64,000 nt of DNA from positions 1,798,001 through 1,862,000 of the forward strand of contig CM074131.1 of the NCBI GenBank assembly GCA_037178625.1, read 5' to 3'. Below the pieces are notes generated by a model that made no database searches, had not been told where the DNA came from, and saw only the letters and a program-made list of their open reading frames with translations. Source of the DNA: Skeletonema tropicum. Lineage: Eukaryota; Bacillariophyta; Thalassiosirophyceae; Thalassiosirales; Thalassiosiraceae. The position numbers and the translations under genes are program-made. Positions 41,119-50,209 of the stretch are shown in pieces. Positions within the stretch are counted from its first letter, which is position 1. Each line of letters opens with the position of its first letter.

Positions 41119-42816
41119 TTACTTTCTGCGGTAGATCACTCTCACTTTAGCATTCTTTGATTGCTTTTGTTTCTTCGTCGTTTGGTGGCCTTGTGTAAAT
41201 GTTCCTATCAACCATGGCCGCTTTCTCTTTGCAATGCCAGCATTGTTGCTTAGTTGAGGTTCAGACGAAGTAGCTGATATGGTTTCCTCGCCTTCCCGCG
41301 CTTCACTACTTTCAAAGTGTACACCTAAAACATCGGCAGATTTCAAAACGCCGTCCAGTTCACCTCTTAACTTCATCATTTGTTGCAATAGTGGACCTCG
41401 CAAAGCACGTTTGTCTTCGGGAAGCAGCACTACTGAGACAGGTCCCGCTTCTCCGACGCTACCTGACGTGGCTGATGATGCAGGATCTACAACTGCTCTT
41501 TCCATCATACCATCGGCATACGTTAAAGCATGGATCCACTGGTTCAACCGCTGTAGACGTTTTGATGAAAGCTTCTTTACAATTGCTTCCAACTCACGTC
41601 TAGCATCGGCTTTCGTCTCATCCTCATTAGTCCCTCTTGACTTCAACTCTGCGACTGTAGAACTATTGGGGGGTTCCTTTCCAACTTCGACAGACAACTT
41701 GCCGTCAAGTAATGCCCCGCTTCTCTCCATGACTGCAAGAGTCTGTGCAACTGCATCAACGTGAGATGAAGTATCAAGATCATTACCTGGAGCAAGAACC
41801 TTACCCTCTTCCTCCTCGTCGGACAACAAATCAGCATCGCCCTCTTCCCACTCTATCGAATCATCGTCTTCTAGATCAATGCTGGCATCATCAGGAATCG
41901 GATTGTCGGAAGAAGAGGTGGTGGTGCTTTTCTTGTCTTCATTCATCTCATCATCTTCAATGTTAAATCCACCCCATCTCGGAAGTAAAACTTTGAAACA
42001 GTAGTCTGCTCGTTCAATCATACGTTGCAGGCTTTGAGAAGCCTTTGGTCCACGTTCTATAGCCTCGTCCCGTTTCTTTCGAATGAGACGTATATTTTGG
42101 CGTTGATTGTTATTTCTATTCCCTTCGCCAGTAATTGCACCAATTTTTTGGGTTTGTAATTGCAACTGAATCGACATATCACCTAACAAACGTGATGCAA
42201 CAGTGTACTTTGGATATAATTGACCATATTGCAACGCTAGATGGTGTATCAATTCAATCGCTTCCTGTTGAAATACTGCTGCAGGAGATAGTGCTGTTTC
42301 ATTAGCTCTACTACTGCCAGATGCATCACATTCCTCAATATCTTGAACTCCCTCTACTATCGACACAAAGTCCAATAAAATTTCCCCACTTGCCACGTAG
42401 GCTCTAGCATCTGAACTTCTCTGCAGTATTTCTCGTATTAGTACCAAAGCTGCTCGTCGTAGATGAAAAGAGTTGGAGTCATTTGAGATGATTTCCAGCA
42501 AGAATTTCGAGCAGTTGGTTGGGGCACTGGCGGAGTGTTTGTTCCGCCGTGATGCTGCTGATGACTGTGCTTGATTCCGCAGTTCATTTAGAAATGCAGT
42601 TGTCGCATCAGTTGCTTTGTTCTCGATGGTCTTTCGTATAGAATCCTTTTCGTCATGTTTCGGTGGAGAAGATGATGACTTTGAAATGTATTTCCTTCTC
42701 GTCTTGATCGCTTCTACGAGGAGAGATGCTAGTGTTAGATTGACTCCGGGTACGGGCGATTCTGTGGGCACGAGAGGAGCAGTGGCCGCCGCTGTGGAGT
42801 TCATCATCGCTGCCAT
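41119..42816 (-). CDS. UVSSA-like protein (VHS-like N-terminal domain), tentative
   Basis: Single exon, 565 residues; an in-frame stop lies shortly upstream of this ATG. The helical N-terminal part (FHLRRAALVLIREILQRSSD; AYVASGEILLDFVSIVEGV; QQEAIELIHHLALQYGQLYP; KYTVASRLLGD) resembles the VHS-like domain of UVSSA, a partner of stalled RNA polymerase II in transcription-coupled repair. It is followed by a charged helix and MIERADYCFKVLLPR, where UVSSA has a similar motif, then a long acidic stretch and a Lys/Arg-rich C-terminus (TTKKQKQSKNAKVRVIYRRK) that could be a nuclear signal. The similarity is in layout and short motifs only; a generic ARM/HEAT-type protein is the alternative. Confidence 0.6.
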   Translation of the reverse strand: MAAMMNSTAAATAPLVPTESPVPGVNLTLASLLVEAIKTRRKYISKSSSSPPKHDEKDSIRKTIENKATDATTAFLNELRNQAQSSAASRRNKHSASAPTNCSKFLLEIISNDSNSFHLRRAALVLIREILQRSSDARAYVASGEILLDFVSIVEGVQDIEECDASGSSRANETALSPAAVFQQEAIELIHHLALQYGQLYPKYTVASRLLGDMSIQLQLQTQKIGAITGEGNRNNNQRQNIRLIRKKRDEAIERGPKASQSLQRMIERADYCFKVLLPRWGGFNIEDDEMNEDKKSTTTSSSDNPIPDDASIDLEDDDSIEWEEGDADLLSDEEEEGKVLAPGNDLDTSSHVDAVAQTLAVMERSGALLDGKLSVEVGKEPPNSSTVAELKSRGTNEDETKADARRELEAIVKKLSSKRLQRLNQWIHALTYADGMMERAVVDPASSATSGSVGEAGPVSVVLLPEDKRALRGPLLQQMMKLRGELDGVLKSADVLGVHFESSEAREGEETISATSSEPQLSNNAGIAKRKRPWLIGTFTQGHQTTKKQKQSKNAKVRVIYRRK

Positions 42817-43045
42817 CCCAATGCCTTCTTCTACAACAGCATCTCGATCATGGCATGCCTCAATCTACAGTTGCATCATCTCAAAAAAAAAGAGAGTTGT
42901 CGATTCTGTGTCGGTGGTGTGTCGGGAGTTTGTCAAAATCTATAATGCTATTTAAATGGTCATGGTCCACAACATTCCATACATTCAAAACACCATGACC
43001 AACCGTCGAGGCTGATTCGTTGCTCTGTGTCTGTGCTTTCTATCG

Positions 43046-44950
43046 ATGACCATAAAACAAACCATGGCCCCAGCAAATAATCCCGCCCCTAACAGCATAG
43101 CAGTGCTCACTGCCAACGAGTCCTCTCAAGCCCGTCACCTAGCAAATTCCGTAGCCTCATGGTACCTCGCCACTCTCGACCCATACGCACCACATTCTCA
43201 AAATGTCGAATTAAGACTCCGCCATCCCGTGCATGTGGTAACTCGATGCATCCTCTACGGGAATATTGGCGGTATCGAGGCTGGTGGAACGGAAGAGCTC
43301 GAAGTGATTTTTAATGATGATGATGCTGAAATTAAGTATGGACCAGAGACGTTAACCAGGCGTAGTGCTGCCAGGATGGAGGCATTTCTGGCATCGTGTG
43401 CCGATGCCTTGAGGGAAGACGATGACCCTCCTCCTCCTCGTCATGATGAACCAAGAGAGTTGTCTTCTGATGAGGACGGAACGGATGCCACCAAAACAAC
43501 GACTATTGCTCGTCCCAGCGCTACGCCAAGTAGGGCGACATCTACTGCATCGAGCTCCATAACACCCAAAATTCATGCTCAAATTGAACATGGAGAATTG
43601 TTACTTCGGCTCGATCTCTACTGCCGAACTCTCAGGAGGATCCGATCTATTGCTGATTATTCAAATGGAAAGAAACAATTGGAGGAGTGCATTATTCAGT
43701 GTGAACCAAAGAAATCAATTCGATCACGTGTTAGGCTCATTGTTCAAACCTTCTTGGGGAATGTGGATTGTGTGAGGGATGTTCATAAGACATTGATGAG
43801 TCTCATATTGAAGGCCACGTTGGAAGTCCTCGCGGTGGAGATATGGTGTGAAGAGTTGAGTGCAACCGTAGACCGGCTGGCGTCAGAGTATGAACACAAA
43901 GTATCCTTTGGGTCCCTCGCCTTTTTATCTTCTCCAGATAGTTCGGTGGAGACTCACTTGGCCCCACTACTCACCAAATACTTTGAGTACCTTCAGTTGA
44001 ATTGGGAATCTCTCGTGTCAAAGTGTGAAATCGAACGTATGCTTCGAGCTGTACTTGATAGAGATTTGCGTTTCTTCTTTAAGAATGCGGTCTTTCATTC
44101 TGTTGGCCATATTTTGGATGTTTGCCGTGACGAGCGTGGATTTCTTGACAATATTGCTCTCCCACCTCCGTGGAAAGAGGGCGTATTTGGTAAATCCAGT
44201 GGCGGGAATAGTACCAAAGATATGGATGAGGCAATTAACAATTATTGCAGCGATGCTGCTTTGGTATCTCAAGCCTTGCGTGACTTGAGGAGAGAAGTCA
44301 TCACTGTGAATGGCCAAATATTATCACCAGCGCATAGTGTCCCTGAGCTTGCTGAATATCTCGGCCAGATCCTCAATTCTAACCAGATGAAGAAGTCACT
44401 TGGTGAGACGAAGGGCAGTATTATGCGAAATAGTAGGCGCCGAATCAAGAAGAGGGTCTCAAACTACACAAGTGATTTTGGTCTGGAGTCGGAGAGTGAC
44501 TTCTTTTCGGGTGGCGAGTCGGACTCTAGTGGCGCTAGTAGTAAGATCGATGTCGGTCTTGTCGATGTCCTTGCGAGGCGCCTCTTGATTGCGGCGAGTA
44601 GAACAGGTGCGGGAGGAGATGCCTACTTTGTTGTTCGAGATCTATTTGGTGGAGACGAGGTAGAAGTTGTCCCGCACCATTCTTCAGGACGAGTAAACCA
44701 AGGAACAATCGAAATTATTGTAAGAATGACATCGGCAATCATCAAGAGCCACGCGAAGTTTGACATTTTTGCAAAGCCTTGTGGTGACTCTGATCCTCTT
44801 ATACAGTTTCACACTACGACCACAGAGACGCTCACTTTACAGCAGAGCGTCGATGGATCGACTGTACTTTTGAAGGAGAAGAAAACAAAGATGACGGGTT
44901 GGAGGACACTGGCCATTCGCCCAGCTTATTATGAAAAAATAACAGCTTAG
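43046..44950 (+). CDS. Unrecognised 634-residue protein
   Basis: Single exon. An alternative ATG lies six codons downstream. The N-terminal 110 residues include PVHVVTRCILYGNIGGIEAG and look globular. An acidic and Ser/Thr/Ala-rich linker follows (about 130-175), then a long helical region (TLEVLAVEIWCEELSATVDR; APLLTKYFEYLQLNWESLVS; LRDLRREVITVNGQI), a basic patch (NSRRRIKKRVSNY), a serine/acidic patch (ESESDFFSGGESDSSGASS) and a beta-rich C-terminus (YFVVRDLFGGDEVEVVP; FDIFAKPCGDSDPLIQFH). No signal peptide or membrane span. I do not recognise a family. The coding is convincing from length and amino-acid composition. It converges on the AAA gene with 33 bp between stops. Confidence 0.8.
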   Translation: MTIKQTMAPANNPAPNSIAVLTANESSQARHLANSVASWYLATLDPYAPHSQNVELRLRHPVHVVTRCILYGNIGGIEAGGTEELEVIFNDDDAEIKYGPETLTRRSAARMEAFLASCADALREDDDPPPPRHDEPRELSSDEDGTDATKTTTIARPSATPSRATSTASSSITPKIHAQIEHGELLLRLDLYCRTLRRIRSIADYSNGKKQLEECIIQCEPKKSIRSRVRLIVQTFLGNVDCVRDVHKTLMSLILKATLEVLAVEIWCEELSATVDRLASEYEHKVSFGSLAFLSSPDSSVETHLAPLLTKYFEYLQLNWESLVSKCEIERMLRAVLDRDLRFFFKNAVFHSVGHILDVCRDERGFLDNIALPPPWKEGVFGKSSGGNSTKDMDEAINNYCSDAALVSQALRDLRREVITVNGQILSPAHSVPELAEYLGQILNSNQMKKSLGETKGSIMRNSRRRIKKRVSNYTSDFGLESESDFFSGGESDSSGASSKIDVGLVDVLARRLLIAASRTGAGGDAYFVVRDLFGGDEVEVVPHHSSGRVNQGTIEIIVRMTSAIIKSHAKFDIFAKPCGDSDPLIQFHTTTTETLTLQQSVDGSTVLLKEKKTKMTGWRTLAIRPAYYEKITA

Positions 44951-44983
44951 ACGCATTCTTATCTAGATGATTATATATTGCAG

Positions 44984-47494
44984 TTAAGAAACCGACCACA
45001 ATGATATTCGCTTAACGAGGGCGTCATTTGAACTGCGGACAACATCATTTTCATACGCGTAAAGGAAGTGTTGCTTCGTCACCCCACTCTTCTTCTCTCC
45101 GTCATGTAGACATCTAACTGCGGCAGCTTTGCAAAGTGATGCAAGATCTGCGCCACTGAATCCAATGCACAATTTCGCCAGAGATTTACAGATATCATCC
45201 TCTGATGATGCAATTTTCATCCTCTTCGTGTGAACACGAAGGATGTCTTCTCGGTCATCTACGTTTGGTAATCCGACATGAACAGCTCTGTCAAATCTAC
45301 CGGGTCTTAAGAATGCTGTGTCTACCATCCATGGCGTGTTTGTTGCGGCGAGAACAACAATGCGTCCATTGGGAGAGCTAGTATCTGGCTTGTCATCGAA
45401 ACTCCATTTATCAACGTCATCCATACATTGGAGTAATGTGCTTGCAAGCTGTCCTAAAACTACACTACTTCCACCGCGATCTCCAAACAACGCCTGGAAT
45501 TCATCAATGAAAACAACTGATGGAGCATTTGATCGAGCAACCGCAAATGCAGATACAATTAACTTTTCGCTATTGCCTACTTCTGGTCTGACAACGTTAC
45601 TCGCGTTGAGAGATATAAAAGACCCACTATTATCACGGTCGTTCTTGTTGTTACCATGGCTACGCAGCGATATTGCGACTGCTTTCGCGAGCAACGTCTT
45701 TCCTGTACCTGGTGGTCCATAGAGGAGAACTCCTGTTGGGGGTCGTAGGCCAAATGATGCTAACAAACTCCTCTTATTTGCATCCAAAGCTAATGCGTCC
45801 TCCAAAGCAAGTTTGGCATCAAAATTGCCTCCTACAGATGATAAAGTAGACGCGGTATCCTCAAGATTAGGAAACGAAACTGCTGATTGATCGTCAGTGC
45901 TGGAGTTGGGTGCAACGTTTCTTGGTGACATTGCCCTTTCAAGATCTCGTTTCGAAGTCCCGTTCTCAGAACTTAGTCTTTTTGCTACATCTAAAAATGC
46001 TCCGCCGTTCGCCCAAGTTGCCGATGCTGCGAGTTTTGGAAGTGATTCTCTAGCTTGGTTGTCTAATCTCACTCCGGCACAATCGAGTGCATGCTCAAAG
46101 GCTGCACATCGCGTCTTTGTTGAAGGAAGTGGTACATAAAATCTACCTCCTCCAAGTGCATCAAGTGCATTGTGGAAGATTTTATCGTTGGAATTTGTAA
46201 TGACTCCAACCAAGCAGAACCGAAGAGGTAAAGTCAGCCCAGAATATCCACCTCCACATCTAATGTTGTACAGCGTGTTAAGAGAAGGGTAGGGGAATTC
46301 TTTCTTGTCCCTCAAAGAATATGATAATCTATTCAGGTATGAAGCAATGGCATTTAGTATTGGGGAATAAGGATCCGTTGCCGATGAAGACAGAAATGAT
46401 TCAAAGTGGTCCAAGATAATGCATATCTTTGAACTTTTGCTAGAATCTTCTGAGACGCATCCTTTGATAGCACCCTTGAGTGCAAGCTCATGTAAAGTTG
46501 ACTCCAAGGCAGCATCGGCGCTAGTACCATACTTGGCCAGTAAGCTAGCGGCAGATATGACATGAACTGCGTGACAATGCAACACATCTGTCGCAATAGT
46601 TTTCACCAAGGATGATTTTCCAGATCCTGAGTGTTCGTTGTATACTAGCAGTGCTCCTTCTCTCAAAAGGGATGGCGAGACTGTCCTATCTGTACATTGT
46701 TGCATATCCCAAAATGAATTTAACTCGTTCTGCATTGAAATGAATTTCTTTTGTGCTTCCTTTCTTGAGTCAAGAGCACGTGAATCTGCGCCTATCCAAG
46801 CCGTATTTTTCAATATTGTCGACATGCGCAATGCTAGCGACTGAACCGTTTCTGGATCGTAACTAGACAGCTGTCGGTACGATGGTATTGAATGCTGTAA
46901 GTTTAAGCCATCTTTTTGGCGTTTATTGCCCTCTATCTTTGATGATATTATATCTTTGACATCTGGAAGATGCTGCACGCGCACAAGTGTTTCATCTGTG
47001 ACGACGCAGTGGAAGTAAGCAGTGTTCCCCTGCCGATAAGTGGATCTACACCGCCAGTTTGTAGATAATATGTAACCACGTATCAGGCATGGTATTTTTT
47101 CTTCCAGAGGATCATCAGGTTTAAGATATGTTTGTAAGGTTTCATTGTCATCGAATTCTAGAAGGTTCTGTGAATTATCTTCTTTTCCCCGAAATATTAC
47201 ATCTCCAGGAATAATGATGTCTTGATTGCAAATAGCATCTGCTTTTAGCCATAATCCCCGATACGACTTCCCAACACATTCCTCTTTCCGCAGCCAGCCT
47301 CTTGATAAATTACGTTGGCGGCACAAATTTAGCAATTGCAGTTTTGCCAACGGTGCAGATAATGGATATCTCTTATGATTGGATGACAACAAATCGTCAG
47401 TTGATGATGTATTTTTTATGTGCCCATCGATTGGGGATGCAAGGGCAATCACCTCGACCAGCATCAAAGGACAATCGCCTCCAGCAGAAGTCAT
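44984..47494 (-). CDS. Double AAA ATPase (type II; SPATA5/PEX1/PEX6-like)
   Basis: Single exon, 836 residues. An N-terminal domain of about 270 residues is followed by two AAA modules. D1 has a P-loop NEHSGSGKSS near residue 293 but a Walker B reading ICIILDHFES, with histidine where the catalytic glutamate is expected. D2 is canonical: GVLLYGPPGTGKTLLAKAVA (about 590), Walker B VVFIDEFQALFG (about 660), sensor AATNTPWMVDTAFLRPGRFD and the GFSGADLASLCKAAAVR helix. A degenerate D1 and an active D2 are typical of PEX1/PEX6 and some CDC48 relatives. D2 lacks the usual aromatic pore motif and reads NASNVVRPEVGNSE in its place. The family member cannot be decided by eye. Confidence 0.8.
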   Translation of the reverse strand: MTSAGGDCPLMLVEVIALASPIDGHIKNTSSTDDLLSSNHKRYPLSAPLAKLQLLNLCRQRNLSRGWLRKEECVGKSYRGLWLKADAICNQDIIIPGDVIFRGKEDNSQNLLEFDDNETLQTYLKPDDPLEEKIPCLIRGYILSTNWRCRSTYRQGNTAYFHCVVTDETLVRVQHLPDVKDIISSKIEGNKRQKDGLNLQHSIPSYRQLSSYDPETVQSLALRMSTILKNTAWIGADSRALDSRKEAQKKFISMQNELNSFWDMQQCTDRTVSPSLLREGALLVYNEHSGSGKSSLVKTIATDVLHCHAVHVISAASLLAKYGTSADAALESTLHELALKGAIKGCVSEDSSKSSKICIILDHFESFLSSSATDPYSPILNAIASYLNRLSYSLRDKKEFPYPSLNTLYNIRCGGGYSGLTLPLRFCLVGVITNSNDKIFHNALDALGGGRFYVPLPSTKTRCAAFEHALDCAGVRLDNQARESLPKLAASATWANGGAFLDVAKRLSSENGTSKRDLERAMSPRNVAPNSSTDDQSAVSFPNLEDTASTLSSVGGNFDAKLALEDALALDANKRSLLASFGLRPPTGVLLYGPPGTGKTLLAKAVAISLRSHGNNKNDRDNSGSFISLNASNVVRPEVGNSEKLIVSAFAVARSNAPSVVFIDEFQALFGDRGGSSVVLGQLASTLLQCMDDVDKWSFDDKPDTSSPNGRIVVLAATNTPWMVDTAFLRPGRFDRAVHVGLPNVDDREDILRVHTKRMKIASSEDDICKSLAKLCIGFSGADLASLCKAAAVRCLHDGEKKSGVTKQHFLYAYENDVVRSSNDALVKRISLWSVS

Positions 47495-47901
47495 CTGGTT
47501 GCTATTCCACTTGAAACAAAGAAATCACTATCAACTGCACAGCATCAAATCTCAAGCAAGCTGCTTTTATATAGAGAAGTACTTGGACATGGGTTCTACA
47601 TCATGATCATGGCAACAACCACCAACATCAACATCTTCAGCTTCTTGATACGTGAAAAGTTTTGGACTCATCTCGAATGGACTCCCAGCAAAAAGGAAGA
47701 AGGTACCTGTGTCATTTCGCAAAAAAAGGAACCACAGGCAACCGGGCTACATAAAGGAGATATGAACACGCGTCCGCCTCCGCTGCAGTTGGTGGGAGGT
47801 GGGAGAGCAGAACCTTCTCTGAAAACACTAGCTGCAAGCTTCATCATTTTCATGAATTCACCCGCTACTGCAGATTTTGTCACTGTTTCCACATCATCCA
47901 C

Positions 47902-47950
47902 ATCAATACCAATACCATTACCATTACCATCCAATTCCAATTCCAATCAC
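47902..47950. repeat. Hexamer-type simple repeat (ACCAAT/ACCATT/CCAATT)
   Basis: Imperfect six-base repetition: three related hexamers follow each other, keeping an open frame that would encode Pro/Ile/Leu and then Ser/Asn pairs. Confidence 0.75.
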
Positions 47951-48230
47951 AATCAAGATGAAACTTACACTTACGTCGTTGCCGTTGCCTCTGAGGTAAG
48001 AGATTGTTTACTTAGTCAGCTGATGTATCAATGAGCCACCGCTTTGCTACTGTTCTTGTGGTTGTGGGAAATAGCATTGTTGTTGCATTACTCGCTTCAA
48101 CAGGACAACGAGGAACCATTGAACTGGATATAGGGTTATGGTTGCGAAAGCGAAAGCTACGAAGACAAAGAAGGTTTCGTCCAAATTAATCTCAATTAGC
48201 ATTAGCTCACTGTGATACAACATGTAACAG

Positions 48231-48244
48231 TGTGTGTGTGTGTA
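48231..48244. repeat. GT dinucleotide microsatellite
   Basis: Seven consecutive TG units followed by non-repeat sequence. Confidence 0.85.
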
Positions 48245-48469
48245 ACTTGGCCTTTGGATTTTGGCTTTTTACACGTCTCTCGTTTATGATAATTTATGGT
48301 TTGTCAATTCCTCAAGGAGTGCTCGTGCAACCTCCAGCTCCAGGCGCCCGCATAGTGATAGAAATAAATGAAAATGAAAACACCACACTTACGGATCCAG
48401 CTGGTCAACGCCTTTATACACAAACACCATCCTTAACAAACATCAGCGATCACGCCCCAGACGCGTCGA

Positions 48470-48514
48470 CAGATGCAGATACAGATACAGATACAATAGC
48501 AATAGCAATAGCAG
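48470..48514. repeat. Hexamer simple repeat (ACAGAT then AATAGC)
   Basis: Two adjacent short arrays with the same six-base period, ACAGAT followed by AATAGC, suggesting replication slippage at a constant phase. Confidence 0.8.
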
Positions 48515-48578
48515 AGGCATCCTCTCCTCTTCCCTCTCTCCAGCTCAAGATCCGCCTCAAAATATGAATATGACATGA

Positions 48579-49026
48579 TAGCTGATCTAAGAGGTCCAAT
48601 TTGAGCTGGCCGACAGCATGACATCCTACCATATCGCATCCATCTTCGTCAAAATGCGATTGAGCCACTTGATTCTAGTGCGGCCCATTATACTAGGTCA
48701 AAGTAGGTACTAGAGAAGCACATTAGTACTGCTACTGCTCAGTCGAAAAGCATTCTCCGCAGAGCGAATGTTGCAACGTTTTAGCTGATCTGACAGGTTC
48801 AAATTGAGCTGACAGAGGCATACCAGCAGCACCACACATTCCACCACATCAACATCGTATCTATCGTCGTCAGTATGAACATGAGGATGAGGCGCTTCTA
48901 GTGGCCCATTATACTTGGTGGCGATTGTATACAACCATATCCGTACTGCTCAGTTGAATAGCATTCGCAGAAAGGGATGCTGCAACGTCGTAGCTGATCT
49001 GAGAGGTCCAATTTGGGCTGGCGATC
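48579..49026 (-). repeat. Decayed inverted copies of the 184-bp satellite (two plus a partial)
   Basis: Read on the minus strand, this segment aligns with the satellite unit at 55483-64000. Blocks equivalent to AGCTGATCTGAGAGGTCCA, the CATCGTATCTATCGTCGTC core (48849-48872) and TGGCCCATTATA recur in the correct order and spacing. The copy at about 48743-48952 still encodes YNGPLEA and HTDDDRYDV on the minus strand, matching the satellite frame. The neighbour at 48579-48742 is more diverged and the third stops after the first third. They are much older than the main array and opposite in orientation. Confidence 0.8.
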
Positions 49027-49178
49027 GCTTTTGGTTTCATTTTCATGCAAAGCAAAAATCAAACAGAAACAGGTAATAGTAATAGAATTTGCATTGGATT
49101 TCGTATCTATTACATTTCTGGTATTGATATTGTTTTGGTATTATACTGGTAGATAAGACATTTGGAGTTGGAATTTGG

Positions 49179-49220
49179 GGAACTGGAAAAAGGACTGGAA
49201 CTGGAACTGGAATGGAACTG
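49179..49220. repeat. GGAACT hexamer repeat
   Basis: Imperfect run of GGAACT/GGACTG-type hexamers, the third separate hexamer array within 1.3 kb. Confidence 0.75.
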
Positions 49221-49246
49221 ACTTGAACTAGAGCTCCTCCTAAGTT

Positions 49247-49429
49247 GTAGAGCGAGAAGCGTGCTCTTTTTATCATCTGGTAGAGAAGCAAGGCGCTCTT
49301 TTTATCATCTGGTAGAGAAGCAGAGTGCTCTCTTTATCATCCGGTAGAGAAGCAAGGCGCTCATTTTATATATCATCTGGTATATAGAGAAGCAAGGCGC
49401 TCTTTTTATCTTCCGGATGAGAAGCAAGG
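49247..49429. repeat. 32-bp minisatellite, five copies plus a partial
   Basis: Units of 32-37 bp share GAGAAGCAAGGCGCTC followed by TTTTTATCATCTG. Copies differ by point changes (AGAGTGCTC, ATCCG) and by small TATA insertions in the fourth and fifth copies. No reading frame runs through it. Confidence 0.9.
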
Positions 49430-49760
49430 TACATACTCATCAACTTCCGACATAGCGGATAAACATACTAAATTCCTTCGCGAATGAAATGAAAGTTCCG
49501 ATTTGCATGTTCAGTTTTCCTGGATGAACTGCGTCATGACTATGTTCCACAACTCACAACTGAAGACCAAACCCTTCTTTTTGGTATATCCAAAAGTTGA
49601 TGTTCAAGATGACGAACTCAAGACCTCAATCAATCTCAGGGCTTGTCCAAGCCACCCCACGTAGACCCACATACACTCATTTCTCTGGAATCAAAATTAA
49701 ACAATCATGATCATGAACCTTGTTTCTTCCGCCCTGCCTTCTTCATCTTGGATTTGGAGC

Positions 49761-49815
49761 TATGGCTATGCCTATGCCTATGCCATTGCTATCCTTTGCA
49801 TTTGCACTTGCACTT
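49761..49815. repeat. Hexamer simple repeats (TATGCC; TTGCAC)
   Basis: Two hexamer arrays a few bases apart, just upstream of the secreted-protein gene. Confidence 0.75.
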
Positions 49816-50209
49816 GCGTTGGGAGTTGGCATTGGATGCAAGCACCTCCTGCTGCTCCTAAACCTACTGCTCCTGACCCCCACCCCGATCATCTGGTGAT
49901 GATTTCCACCATCGCTGTCGCCTCTGCCATCATGATTTCAACAATCTGGACTAGTATTGGTATTGGCCGTTCATGCCATTGGAATTGGAAAACTACAACT
50001 TCATCTTCTCACTTTACCTCTACTACGTCCAAGTCAGACACTACCACCCACAATCAAATGATCAAGAAAGATACTCCTATCTCCCAAAAAATCTATAAAA
50101 ATCATCTTCTTCTTCAGTTTTGGGTCTCTGCTGCGCTTTGTCTCTTCCCACCAAGATCAAGAAGTTTGTCTTCGTCTTCAAGGTCAAGGGTATTCATAGT
50201 GTTCTTGGC

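Larger units (their letters stand above)
47495..50209. other. Gene-poor region with simple repeats and decayed satellite copies
   Basis: 2.7 kb between the AAA gene and the secreted-protein gene. It holds several hexamer runs, a GT run, a 32-bp minisatellite and inverted, decayed copies of the 184-bp satellite (annotated separately). Two weak coding possibilities: an ATG frame at 47853 reaching a GTAAGAG donor at about 47997, and a 52-codon frame at 48030-48188 starting MSHRFATVLVVVGNSIVVAL with a basic tail. Neither has family resemblance and I do not call them genes. Confidence 0.5.

Noticed and set aside
48030..48188. 52-codon ORF with a hydrophobic start and basic tail
   Set aside because: Too short and without family resemblance in a repeat-rich stretch; mentioned only in the region note.
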